Below are positions 11,353-18,969 of a DNA stretch of 64,000 nucleotides, one piece after another (position 1 is the first letter of the stretch; every line of letters starts with the position of its first letter). Below the pieces are notes generated by a model, which saw only the letters and a list, made by a program, of their open reading frames with translations, did not search any database and was not told the DNA's origin. Source of the DNA: Pseudomonas entomophila (lineage in GTDB: Bacteria; Pseudomonadota; Gammaproteobacteria; Pseudomonadales; Pseudomonadaceae); NCBI RefSeq assembly GCF_013523165.1, contig NZ_JAAMQI010000005.1, positions 176,979 through 240,978 on the forward strand. The letters run 5' to 3'. The translations under genes and the position numbers were made by a program.

Positions 11353-11426
11353 CTGTGGGAGCCGGCTTGCCGGCGATGGGCCCGCTCATCCGGCGCCTGT
11401 CCTCGCCGGCAAGCCGGCTCCCACAG
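11353..11426. repeat. pair of inverted REP elements
   Basis: Two copies of a P. putida-type REP sequence face each other: TGTGGGAGCCGGCTTGCCGG from about 11354 and its reverse complement ending at about 11425. The arms pair over about 20 bases around a short spacer. The pair lies between gatB and the RlpA-like gene. Such elements are known in this group as extragenic palindromes mobilised by REP-associated transposases. Confidence 0.85.
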
Positions 11427-11482
11427 AGGCAGTGCAGCAAGGCTTCACCGTGCAGCCTGGAGCAGGCTCAAGGAATTCTGCA

Positions 11483-11854
11483 ATGCAACGTCCACTCTAC
11501 GCGCTGGCGCTGACGGCCGTGCTGGCCGGCTGCGCCAGCCATGACGTCGACCCCCGTGGCTACGACCAGACCGGCAAGGCCTCCTGGTATGGCGCGCGCC
11601 ATCAAGGCAAGCGCACCGCCAGCGGGGAACCGTTCAATGCGCGCGGCCTGAGCGCCGCACACCGCAGCCTGGCGTTCGGCAGCCGGGTGCGTGTCACCAA
11701 CCTGAGCAACCAGCGCAGCGTCGTGGTACGCATCAACGACCGAGGGCCGCACCAGCGGGGCCGCCTGATCGACCTGTCGCGCGCCGCGGCGGCGCAGATC
11801 GGCATGCTGCGCAGCGGCACGGCCCGGGTTAGAGTACAAGGCTTGCGCGACTGA
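11483..11854 (+). CDS. small RlpA-like double-psi beta-barrel lipoprotein
   Basis: 123 residues. A lipoprotein signal ends in the lipobox LAGC (residues 13-16). A compact double-psi beta-barrel follows, with the RlpA signatures GKASWYGARHQGKRTASGE and VVVRINDRGPHQRGRLIDLS. RlpA proteins bind or cleave naked glycan strands at the septum, and the usual full-length RlpA carries a C-terminal SPOR domain. None is present here, so this is a minimal paralogue of unknown specificity. AAGGA lies about nine bases ahead of the chosen ATG; the frame is open farther upstream, but only this start gives a signal peptide. The antiporter gene begins 18 nt after the stop. Confidence 0.88.
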   Translation: MQRPLYALALTAVLAGCASHDVDPRGYDQTGKASWYGARHQGKRTASGEPFNARGLSAAHRSLAFGSRVRVTNLSNQRSVVVRINDRGPHQRGRLIDLSRAAAAQIGMLRSGTARVRVQGLRD

Positions 11855-11872
11855 GCAGAGGAGCAGCAGACC

Positions 11873-12958
11873 ATTCACAACCTGGCCAACCTTCCCACCC
11901 TCAGCCTCCTGCAACTGGGCATCGGCCTGGCGTTCCTGGTGCTGGGCGCCGAACTGCTGGTCCGGGCCGCGGTGCGCCTGGCCCTGCGCCTGCACGTGCG
12001 CCCCTTGGTGATCGGCCTGAGCCTGGTGGCCTTCGGCAGCACCGCGCCGCAACTGACCGTCAGCCTGCAGGCCGCCTACCAGGGCGCGCCGGACGTCGCG
12101 GTGGGCAGCGTGATCGGCAGCAACATCTTCAACGTGCTGGTGGTGCTGGGCCTGGCGGCGCTGATCGTGCCGCTGCGGGTGTCGCGGCAACTGGTGCGCC
12201 TGGACCTGCCACTGATGATCGGCGCCAGTGTCCTGGTGGCGCTGCTGGCCCTGGACCGCGAGCTGGGACGGCTGGACGGCGCGCTCCTGTTGCTGGGGCT
12301 GCTGGCCTACCTGGGCATGCTCTGGCATCAGTCGCGCCATTATGCCCGCATCTACCCCGCCCCCGCCGCCGCCAGCCCTCACCGGGGGCGGTTCTGGATG
12401 CTGACCTGTGCGCAGGTCCTGCTGGGCCTGGTGCTGCTCAGCGTGGCAGGGCACTTTCTGCTGGAGGCGGCCGTGGAAGTCGCCACCGACCTGGGCCTGT
12501 CCGAGCGGGTCATCGGCCTGACCGTGGTCGCGGTCTGCACGTCGCTGCCCGAGCTGGCAGCGGCATCGATCGCCGCGTTGCGTGGTGAGCGCGACATCGC
12601 CGTCGGCACGGTGATCGGCAGCAACCTGTTCAACCTGCTGGCCGTGCTGGGGCTGACGGCCGTCACGGCCCCCCAGGCGCTGTCGATCTCGCCCAACGCC
12701 CTGGACTTCGACCTGCCGGTGATGTGTGGCGTCGCGCTGCTGAGCCTGCCCGTGTTCTATTCGGGGTATCGCATCACGCGGGTGGAGGGGCTGGTGCTGC
12801 TGTGCCTGTACCTGGCGTATGGGCTGCACGTGGTCAGCTTCACCACCGGGATGCCGCTGGCAGGCCGGGTGGAGCAGTTGATGCTGCACTACGTGCTGCC
12901 GGTGCTGGCCGTGGGGTTGACGGTGACGACGGTGCGGGCGTGGCGTCGGCAGCATTGA
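11873..12958 (+). CDS. calcium/sodium antiporter of the CaCA superfamily with apparent ATT start
   Basis: 361 residues if translated from ATT at 11873. Two homologous alpha-repeats are clear: LSLVAFGSTAPQLTVS with GSNIFNVLVVLGL in the first half, and VVAVCTSLPELAAAS with GSNLFNLLAVLGL in the second. About ten membrane segments are predicted, as in E. coli YrbG. The first membrane helix (LLQLGIGLAFLVLGAELLV) lies upstream of the first ordinary in-frame start codon, a GTG at 11939 inside that helix. Upstream of the GTG the frame runs back to the rlpA-like stop with no ATG, GTG or TTG. AGAGGAG ends nine bases before the ATT. In the first repeat the usual Pro-Glu pair (SLPE in relatives) reads APQ, so the conserved acidic residue is glutamine. 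Confidence 0.87.
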   Translation: MHNLANLPTLSLLQLGIGLAFLVLGAELLVRAAVRLALRLHVRPLVIGLSLVAFGSTAPQLTVSLQAAYQGAPDVAVGSVIGSNIFNVLVVLGLAALIVPLRVSRQLVRLDLPLMIGASVLVALLALDRELGRLDGALLLLGLLAYLGMLWHQSRHYARIYPAPAAASPHRGRFWMLTCAQVLLGLVLLSVAGHFLLEAAVEVATDLGLSERVIGLTVVAVCTSLPELAAASIAALRGERDIAVGTVIGSNLFNLLAVLGLTAVTAPQALSISPNALDFDLPVMCGVALLSLPVFYSGYRITRVEGLVLLCLYLAYGLHVVSFTTGMPLAGRVEQLMLHYVLPVLAVGLTVTTVRAWRRQH

Positions 12959-13064
12959 TAAGAGGCGTGAGGGCTGACACGCCGTCCTTCAGGACAAGAC
13001 CGTACACAAGCATGGCGCTGTTGTGAGTACAGGTTGGCCTGACGCCGGGCGTGGCTGATTTTAT

Positions 13065-13107
13065 GGGCCCTGCGGGCCCAATCGCGGCACGGGGGCCGCT
13101 CCCACAG
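13065..13107 (-). repeat. REP element A
   Basis: Begins with the palindrome GGGCCCTGCGGGCCC, then AATCGCGGC and ends GGCCGCTCCCACAG. It is in the opposite orientation to the two copies downstream (B and C). Confidence 0.8.
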
Positions 13108-13149
13108 GTGACCGCGATAATCTGCAACACTGCGGTGGGGCTAGGGGTG

Positions 13150-13207
13150 TAGGAGCGGCCCCTGCCGGGGCGCCGGACCGGCCGCGATTGGGCCCGACAG
13201 GGCCCAC
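13150..13207 (+). repeat. REP element B
   Basis: Reads GTAGGAGCGGCCCCTGCCGG, then a GC-rich palindromic centre, CCGCGATTGGGCCC and a closing GGGCCCA. It shares a block of about 39 identical bases with element C. Confidence 0.8.
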
Positions 13208-13283
13208 ATTAGCACTGGCAGAAACCTTAGAATCTCCCGCACAGACTGCAATACTCTGCTTCATCGAGGTGTGGCCGGGGGTG

Positions 13284-13337
13284 TGAGCGGCCCCTGCCGG
13301 GGCGCCGGACCGGCCGCGATTGGGTCCTGCGGCCCAC
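13284..13337 (+). repeat. REP element C
   Basis: Direct copy of element B about 134 bases further on, identical through its GC-rich core from GAGCGGCCCC to GATTGGG, then diverging (TCCTGCGGCCCA). Confidence 0.8.
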
Positions 13338-13391
13338 AAAACCCGTCACCGCGTAAAGCACAGGACAACGCAGAACGCTACCTGCCCTTTG

Positions 13392-14747
13392 TCAGCCCTG
13401 CCGACGCTTCTTCAGGCGGAACGCCACCCACAGCACCGCGATCCAGGCCGGAATCAGCAGCACCGAGATGCGGATCGGCGGCGTCAGGTACATCACCACC
13501 AAGATCAGCACGATGAACGCCAGGCACAGGTAGTTGGTCACCGGTGCGCCCCAGCTGCGGTAGAACGGCACCTTGCCCGCGGCCACGCTGGCCTTGCGGA
13601 ACTTCAGGTGGGTGATGCTGATGCTGGCCCAGTTGATCACCAACGCCGACACCGCCAGGGCCATCAACAGGCCGAATGCTTCACCCGGCATGAGGTAATT
13701 GATCACGACGCACAGCCCGGTCGCCAGCGCCGACACGCCCAGCGCCACCAGCGGTACGCCACGGCGGTTGACGGTGGTCAGCACCCGTGGCGCATCCCCC
13801 TGGCTGGCCAGGCCGAACAGCATGCGGCTGTTGCAATAGACGCAGCTGTTGTACACCGACAGCGCCGCTGTCAGCACCACGACGTTCAGCACCGTGGCCA
13901 CCAGGTTGCTGTCCAGCGCGTGGAAGATCATCACGAACGGGCTGCCCCCCTGCACCACCTTCTGCCACGGGTACAGTGCCAACAGCACGGCCAGTGCGCC
14001 GATGTAGAAGATCAGGATGCGGTAGACCACCTGGTTGGTGGCTTTGGGAATGCTGTGCCGTGGATCGTCCGCCTCGGCGGCGGTGATGCCCACCAGCTCC
14101 AGCCCGCCGAACGAGAACATGATCACCGCCAGGGCCATCACCAGCCCGGTCACGCCGTTGGGGAAGAAACCACCGTACTGCCACAGGTTGGCAACTGCGG
14201 CATCCGGGCCGCCGTGGCCGCTGGCGAGCAGCCAGGCGCCAAAGCCGATCATGCCGACGATGGCCACGACCTTGACCAGGGCGAACCAGAACTCCAGTTC
14301 GCCGTAGACCTTCACCTGGCTCAGGTTGAGCAGGTTGATCGCCACGAAGAAGATCGCCGCCGTGGCCCAGGTCGGGAACTCGGGCCACCAGTACTGCACG
14401 TAGATGCCCACGGCCGTCAGCTCGGCCATGCCCACCAGCACGTACACGACCCAGTAGTTCCACCCCGAGACGAAACCTGCGAACTCGCTCCAGTAACGGT
14501 GGGCGAAGTGGCTGAAGCTGCCGGCCACCGGCTCTTCGACGACCATCTCGCCCAGCTGGCGCATGATGAAGAACGCCATGAGGCCGGCGATCGCATAGCC
14601 GAGCAGCACCGATGGCCCGGCCAGCTGGATGGTCTGGGCGATCCCGAGGAACAGCCCGGTACCGATGGCACCCCCCAGTGCGATCAACTGGATATGACGG
14701 TTTTTCAGCCCGCGTTGCAACGGCTCGGGCGTGCGCTGGTCTTGCAT
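13392..14747 (-). CDS. aroP: AroP-type aromatic amino acid permease
   Basis: 451 residues, full length for the amino acid/polyamine/cation (APC) family, with about twelve membrane segments. Long blocks match E. coli AroP/PheP closely: NRHIQLIALGGAIGTGLFLG near the N-terminus, RQLGEMVVEEPVAGSFSHFA, SGWNYWVVYVLVGMAELTAVG, IMFSFGGLELVGITAAEAD and AALSVYNSCVYCNSRMLFGL. The inferred role is proton-coupled import of phenylalanine, tyrosine and tryptophan, although related GABA or proline permeases share many of these motifs. It is convergent with the antiporter gene; the AEC transporter gene lies upstream on the same strand after a 53-nt gap. Pseudomonads carry several AroP paralogues, so the exact substrate is uncertain. 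Confidence 0.88.
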   Translation of the reverse strand: MQDQRTPEPLQRGLKNRHIQLIALGGAIGTGLFLGIAQTIQLAGPSVLLGYAIAGLMAFFIMRQLGEMVVEEPVAGSFSHFAHRYWSEFAGFVSGWNYWVVYVLVGMAELTAVGIYVQYWWPEFPTWATAAIFFVAINLLNLSQVKVYGELEFWFALVKVVAIVGMIGFGAWLLASGHGGPDAAVANLWQYGGFFPNGVTGLVMALAVIMFSFGGLELVGITAAEADDPRHSIPKATNQVVYRILIFYIGALAVLLALYPWQKVVQGGSPFVMIFHALDSNLVATVLNVVVLTAALSVYNSCVYCNSRMLFGLASQGDAPRVLTTVNRRGVPLVALGVSALATGLCVVINYLMPGEAFGLLMALAVSALVINWASISITHLKFRKASVAAGKVPFYRSWGAPVTNYLCLAFIVLILVVMYLTPPIRISVLLIPAWIAVLWVAFRLKKRRQG

Positions 14748-14800
14748 GCAGTGTCCTCAGGTCAGGGGGCAGTGGTGTTGAAGGTGTCGGCGCGGCAACG

Positions 14801-15742
14801 CTAGATCCATCCGCCCCACTGGAGGATGAACAGGCCGATGTTGGTGGTCACGGCGGCCAGCAACGTGGTGATCACGATGATCGAGGCGGCCAGCTCGTGG
14901 TTGCCCCCGGACGCCCGTGCCATGACGTAGCTGGCGGCAGCGGTCGGGCTGCCGGTGTAGAGAAAGAGGATGCCCAGCTCGGCCCCGCGAAACCCGCACA
15001 GCCAGGCACCGAGCGTACCGATCAGCGGCAGGCCGACCATCTTCAGCAGGCTGACGTCGATGGCCAGGCGGCCGCTGGCACGCAACGCGGGCAGGGACAA
15101 GGTGCCGCCGATGCAGATCAGCGCCAGGGGCAGGGTCATCTGGGCGAGGTAGTCGCCGCTGGTCAGCAGCCAATTGGGCAGGCCGACCTGACCATAGGCC
15201 ATCGGCACTGCGACCAGCACCGACAGGATCAGCGGGTTCTTGAAGATCCCCTTGCAGATGCTCCACGGGTCGGACTTCAGCAAGGGGCTGTAGACCGCCA
15301 GCACGATCACCGACAGCGTGTTGTAGAGCACGATGACCAGCCCGGCCAGCACGGCGCCCAGCGAGATCCCGTAGTCGCCGTACAGGCTGGCGGCCAGGGC
15401 CAGGCCGATGACGCCGTTGTTGCCCCGGAAGGCGCCTTGCACGTAGATGCCACGATCGACCACCGGACAGCGCCAGATCGCGGTCAGCCAGCAGATCAGG
15501 AAGCCGGCCAGCGTGATGCCGGTGAAATACAGCAGCACGGCGGGTTTCACCGCCGCCGACAGATCGGCGTGGTAGATGCCGAGAAAGAGCAGGGCCGGCA
15601 TGCAGACGTTGAACACCAGGTTGGAGGCCACCTGGTTGAACCCGTCGTCGATCACGCGCAGGCGCTTGAGCAGCACGCCCATGAACAGCATGGCGAACAC
15701 GGGCGCCGTGATGTTCAGGATCTGGATGAGAAGGGCGAGCAT
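14801..15742 (-). CDS. AEC (auxin efflux carrier) family transporter
   Basis: 313 residues with ten predicted membrane segments in two five-helix halves, the standard AEC layout. Recognisable segments are the opening ILNITAPVFAMLFMGVLLKRL, NLVFNVCMPALLFLGIYH in the first half, and FRGNNGVIGLALAASLYGDYG and LPLALICIGGTLSLPALRAS in the second. Bacterial AEC members export or exchange small organic acids such as malate; the substrate cannot be read from the sequence. It lies 53 nt upstream of the aroP-like gene on the same strand and may be co-transcribed with it. A TATGAT hexamer (15776-15781, minus strand) is a possible -10 box. Confidence 0.88.
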   Translation of the reverse strand: MLALLIQILNITAPVFAMLFMGVLLKRLRVIDDGFNQVASNLVFNVCMPALLFLGIYHADLSAAVKPAVLLYFTGITLAGFLICWLTAIWRCPVVDRGIYVQGAFRGNNGVIGLALAASLYGDYGISLGAVLAGLVIVLYNTLSVIVLAVYSPLLKSDPWSICKGIFKNPLILSVLVAVPMAYGQVGLPNWLLTSGDYLAQMTLPLALICIGGTLSLPALRASGRLAIDVSLLKMVGLPLIGTLGAWLCGFRGAELGILFLYTGSPTAAASYVMARASGGNHELAASIIVITTLLAAVTTNIGLFILQWGGWI

Positions 15743-15938
15743 GGGGCGGTTCCGACGGTAAGCGACAAGCGACCTATCATACGTCAGCCGCAGGGCCTTG
15801 CGCCCGTTACGACCGGACTAAAAGGAAGATTCCTGCGTCAGTTCGGTCTTTTGGCCGACAGGCTACGGGGGTCTGCCCCGCCCCGCCACGGCAGCGCCTG
15901 GCGGAGCGGCCGTGGCCGCCGCACGGGGTCGTGGCGAC

Positions 15939-16499
15939 TCAGCGCCGTACCGGGCGCTTCTGCAACTTGCGCTGCAGGGTACGGCGGTGCATGCCCAGGG
16001 CACGGGCCGTGGCCGAGATATTGCCGTCGTGTTCGGTCAGCACGCGCTGGATGTGCTCCCACTGCAAGCGGTCCACCGACATCGGGTTCTCCGGCACCAG
16101 CGAGTCCAGGTCGGCATGGGTGGACAGCAGCGCGGCCAGCACGTCGTCGGCGTCGGCCGGCTTGCACAGGTAGTTGCAGGCGCCGCGCTTGATCGCCTCG
16201 ACCGCCGTGGCGATGCTCGAGTAGCCGGTCAGGATCAGCACGCGCATCTCCGGGTCCAGCTCCAGCAGCTTGGGCAGCAGCACCAGGCCCGAGTCGCCTT
16301 CCATCTTCAGGTCCAGCGTGGCGTACTCGGGCAGATCCTTCCTGGCCAGCGCCAGGCCTTCCTCGGCCGATCCGGCAGTGCTGACGCGAAAGCCTCGGCG
16401 GCTCATGGCGCGGGCCATGACGCGGGTGAAGGTAGCATCGTCATCCACCAGCAGCAGGTGCGGCAGCTCTTCGACTTCCACCTGGTTTTCTTCGCTCAT
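15939..16499 (-). CDS. roxR: redox response regulator RoxR (RegA/PrrA/ActR family)
   Basis: 186 residues, typical for the family. The receiver domain (about 14-130) has the acidic pair in LLLVDDDATF, the phospho-acceptor aspartate in YATLDLKMEG, the switch threonine in LILTGYS and the lysine in YLCKPAD. A short linker leads to a Fis-type helix-turn-helix (about 148-184: DGNISATARALGMHRRTLQR). RoxR controls respiratory oxidases, including the cyanide-insensitive oxidase, in Pseudomonas. Its ATG overlaps the roxS stop by one base (TGATG), so the pair is translationally coupled. A TTG one codon earlier is possible, but the ATG gives the usual MSEEN start. Confidence 0.96.
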   Translation of the reverse strand: MSEENQVEVEELPHLLLVDDDATFTRVMARAMSRRGFRVSTAGSAEEGLALARKDLPEYATLDLKMEGDSGLVLLPKLLELDPEMRVLILTGYSSIATAVEAIKRGACNYLCKPADADDVLAALLSTHADLDSLVPENPMSVDRLQWEHIQRVLTEHDGNISATARALGMHRRTLQRKLQKRPVRR

Positions 16500-17755
16500 C
16501 AACGTTCTCCTCGGGTGCCGTAAGGCAGACGCAATTCGGTCAGGGTGCCACCCTGCTCATGACTATAGAGTTTCACCGAGCCGCCCGCACGCGTCACGCT
16601 GGCCTTGCTCAGGAACAGGCCCAGGCCGAAGCCCTTGCCCTTGGTGGTAATGAATGGCTTGCCAATGGCTTCGGCGATCGCCGGCGGCACGCCGGGGCCG
16701 TGGTCACGGATGGTGATGACGATGTCATGCGCATCCCAGTCCAGGCTCACGTCCAGGTTGTCCGGGCAGGCGTCGGCGGCATTGTTGAGCAGGTTCAGCA
16801 ACGCCTGGGTCAGGTCGGGCGGCGGCGTCAGGCGCGGCGCCTCGCCCGGGCGCAGGCGGTGGAAGCGGTAGCTGGTCTCGGGGCGCATCAGGTGCCAGCG
16901 GTCGAGCGATTCGCGCAGCCAGTCGGTCACCGGCTGCTCGTCGACGGCCATGCGACGGTTGGCTTCGGCGGCCCGCACCAGATGCTGCAAGGTCTCCTTG
17001 CACAGCTTGACCTGGTCCTGCAGCACGCCGAGGTCTTCGAGCAACTGCGGGTCGGAATGGTCCTGGCGCATTTCGTTGAGCAGCACGCTCATGGTCGCCA
17101 GGGGCGTGCCCAGTTCATGGGCCGCACCGGCAGCCTGGGTGGCCACGGCCAGCAATTGCTCGTCACGCAGGCTGTCCTCGCGGCGCTCGCTGCGCAGCTG
17201 CTCCTGGCGGCGCAGCTCCTCGGCCATGCGCGCGGCGAACAGCGTGATCACCGCGGCGGCCAGGGCGATACTCAGCCACATTCCGTAGACCTGCATGGTG
17301 TCGCGGGCCAGCGGCAGGTGCTCGAGCGGGTAGAACTGCACCAGCAGCAGGCTGTAGGCCACCAGCGCGATGCCCGAGAGCACCAGCGAATAGATCCATG
17401 GCAAGGTCACGGCCGCGATGGCCAGCGGCACCAGGTAGTAGGACACGAACGGGTTGGTCGAGCCGCCCGAGTAGTACAGCAGCACGCTATGGATCAGCAG
17501 GTCGCAGGCCAGCTGCAGGGCGTACTCCAGCTCGGTGACCGGCAGCGACAGGCGCAGGCGCAAGGCGGTGAAGGCACACAGCAGCGAGGACAGCGCCAGG
17601 GTGATGCTCAGCGACAGCCACGGCAGCGGCATCAGCTCGGTCCAGTAGGCCACGGCCACCGAGCCGGCCTGGGCGGCCAGCACCAGGATGCGAATAAGGG
17701 TCAGGCGCCAGAGGTTCTGACGGTTGGCGGACAGCGGGTGTGCAGCGGCGAGCAT
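16499..17755 (-). CDS. roxS: redox sensor histidine kinase RoxS (RegB/PrrB family)
   Basis: 418 residues. An N-terminal six-segment membrane sensor (about 15-185) is followed by a dimerisation/phosphoacceptor domain with the family H-box GAAHELGTPLATMS (about 215-228). The ATPase domain has N, G1 and G2 boxes (LLNNAADAC, VTIRDHGPGVP, KGKGFGLGLFLSKA). RegB-type kinases respond to quinone redox state and respiratory flux through the membrane region. AGGAG six bases before the ATG supports this start over upstream in-frame codons. It diverges from the SIMPL-domain gene; the 196-nt spacer must carry its promoter. Confidence 0.96.
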   Translation of the reverse strand: MLAAAHPLSANRQNLWRLTLIRILVLAAQAGSVAVAYWTELMPLPWLSLSITLALSSLLCAFTALRLRLSLPVTELEYALQLACDLLIHSVLLYYSGGSTNPFVSYYLVPLAIAAVTLPWIYSLVLSGIALVAYSLLLVQFYPLEHLPLARDTMQVYGMWLSIALAAAVITLFAARMAEELRRQEQLRSERREDSLRDEQLLAVATQAAGAAHELGTPLATMSVLLNEMRQDHSDPQLLEDLGVLQDQVKLCKETLQHLVRAAEANRRMAVDEQPVTDWLRESLDRWHLMRPETSYRFHRLRPGEAPRLTPPPDLTQALLNLLNNAADACPDNLDVSLDWDAHDIVITIRDHGPGVPPAIAEAIGKPFITTKGKGFGLGLFLSKASVTRAGGSVKLYSHEQGGTLTELRLPYGTRGER

Positions 17756-17951
17756 GAGCTCTCCTGATGAGTGCTCCAGAAAAATCGGCTGGAGTATACC
17801 GAAGCGACGCGAACCACGGCGGCGATGCGGCAAAGCGCCACACTTTGTCACAGTGTCGGCCAGGGTCTCGCTGAACCGAGCACACGCGGGCCGGTCTTAT
17901 CGGCCATGCGTGCAACGATACCCTGTTCACGCCCCATTCGAGGAGTTTCAC
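17756..17951. promoter_or_regulatory. divergent roxS / SIMPL gene control region
   Basis: The spacer between two divergent genes. It contains TGCGGC (17826-17831), GCGCCAC close by, and TTGTCACAGTGTCGGC around 17845-17860. These resemble the GCGGC/GNCGC elements described for RegA/PrrA/RoxR binding, which would allow autoregulation. AGGAGTTTCAC provides the ribosome binding site of the rightward gene. Confidence 0.35.
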
Positions 17952-18662
17952 ATGCACCTGTCCCGTCGCGGCACCGCCTTGATCCTGTCGTGTGGCCTGC
18001 TGGCCAGCCTGCCCGCCCTGGCCGAGGACGCGCCCCGCTACAACCAGATTTCCCTGCGCGCCGAGGTCAGCAAGGACGTGCCACGCGACCTGATGGTCGT
18101 CACCCTGTACAGCGAAGCCCAGGACAGCGACCCCGGCAAGCTGGCCAAGGGCATCACCGAGACCCTGAACAAGGCCCTGCAGCAGGCCCGCCAGGTCAAG
18201 GACGTGAAGGTCAGCCAGGGCAGTCGCAACAGCTACCCGGTCTACGACGACAAGGGCCAGAAGATCACCAGTTGGCGCGAGCGCGGCGAGCTGCGCCTGG
18301 AAAGCGCCGACTTCCCTGCCCTGTCCAAGCTGACCGGCGAGCTGCTGCAGGACCTGAAGATGGGCAGCATGGACTTCTCCATCGCGCCGGCCACGCGCAA
18401 GGGCAACGAGGACCAGTTGCTCAAGGAAGCGGTCGCCGCCTTCAAAGCCCGCGCGCAGATGGCCACCGAAGCGCTGGGCGGTACGGGCTACAAGATCGTC
18501 ACCATGAACCTCAACACCACCGGCTACCCGCAGCCTTACCTGCGCGCGCCGATGGCCATGAAGGCCATGGCGGCCGACTCGGCCGCGACGCCCGATGTGG
18601 AAGCCGGCACCAGCGAAGTGAACATGACGGCCGACGGCACCATCGAAGTGCAGGTGCCGTGA
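17952..18662 (+). CDS. periplasmic SIMPL-domain (DUF541) protein
   Basis: 236 residues with a clear Sec signal peptide (MHLSRRGTALILSCGLLASL, cleavage after LPALA). The mature part is a SIMPL/DUF541 domain: RYNQISLRAEVSKDVPRDLM at its start, the heptad-like helix GKLAKGITETLNKALQQAR, and the conserved SWRERGELRLES segment. Family members include E. coli YggE; they form periplasmic rings and are linked to oxidative-stress tolerance, but their biochemical role is unknown. An Ala-rich tail precedes the final strand (EVNMTADGTIEVQVP). AGGAG lies six bases before the ATG. It is divergent from roxS and upstream of the peptide-transport locus, with 307 nt between. Confidence 0.9.
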   Translation: MHLSRRGTALILSCGLLASLPALAEDAPRYNQISLRAEVSKDVPRDLMVVTLYSEAQDSDPGKLAKGITETLNKALQQARQVKDVKVSQGSRNSYPVYDDKGQKITSWRERGELRLESADFPALSKLTGELLQDLKMGSMDFSIAPATRKGNEDQLLKEAVAAFKARAQMATEALGGTGYKIVTMNLNTTGYPQPYLRAPMAMKAMAADSAATPDVEAGTSEVNMTADGTIEVQVP

Positions 18663-18969
18663 CGTACATGGTGTCCTGCCAAGTCTGAACACACGTCATT
18701 CCTGCTGAAAAATAGGAGATTTCCCCACTAAATATGGGAAGTCTCCTACAGCTTTTCTTATTTCAAAATAACTGCAACAGGCTGACTCTTGTGCCAAAAA
18801 CCTGGCCAAAAGTCACTAAATGTCATGAATGCGACATTCACTTGCATTCAAGTTCCCAACCGTCCCCTTCGGCCCGTTCCACTGGTTGCGTTCTCGATGA
18901 CCCTTGTCCAAGTATGGAAAAACCGGTGTTCGAACCGGTCCTCCCGACTATGACAAGAACGAGGCCTTC
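18663..18969 (+). promoter_or_regulatory. control region upstream of dppA1
   Basis: 307 nt of relatively A/T-rich DNA with no convincing gene. It holds a strong inverted repeat at 18713-18748 (listed separately) and an A/T-rich block at 18750-18800. AACCGGT occurs at 18921-18927 and again at 18933-18939; each contains palindromic ACCGGT, so the pair can fold or bind a dimer. ACGAGG provides the ribosome binding site. The promoter of the peptide-uptake locus must lie here, but I cannot fix a -35/-10 pair. Confidence 0.55.
18713..18748. repeat. inverted repeat TAGGAGATTTCCC / GGGAAGTCTCCTA
   Basis: Thirteen bases on each side pair with one G:T wobble around a 10-base A/T-rich centre. It may be the terminator of the SIMPL gene or an operator for the dpp locus. 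A shorter dyad with the same TTCCC...GGGAA ends lies upstream of dppA2. Confidence 0.65.

Larger units (their letters stand above)
12959..13391. other. non-coding stretch between antiporter and aroP-like genes
   Basis: 433 nt between the convergent antiporter and permease genes. It carries three REP-like palindromes, listed separately, in A/T-richer spacer. I see no coding sequence with a ribosome binding site here. The hairpins probably also serve as 3' ends for both flanking genes. Confidence 0.8.

Noticed and set aside
12959..13391. CRISPR-like array between the antiporter and aroP genes because of repeated GC-rich units.
   Set aside because: Only three units, unequal spacing, mixed orientation and internal palindromes typical of REP elements.
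18771..18802. A reverse-strand TGGCAC...TTGC string upstream of dppA1 resembling a sigma54 promoter.
   Set aside because: The GG and GC doublets are not ten bases apart as sigma54 requires, and it points away from the dpp locus.
18953..18960. ACAAGAAC near the dppA1 ribosome binding site as a Crc/Hfq catabolite-repression motif.
   Set aside because: It does not meet the AANAANAA pattern; one partial match is too weak to claim regulation.
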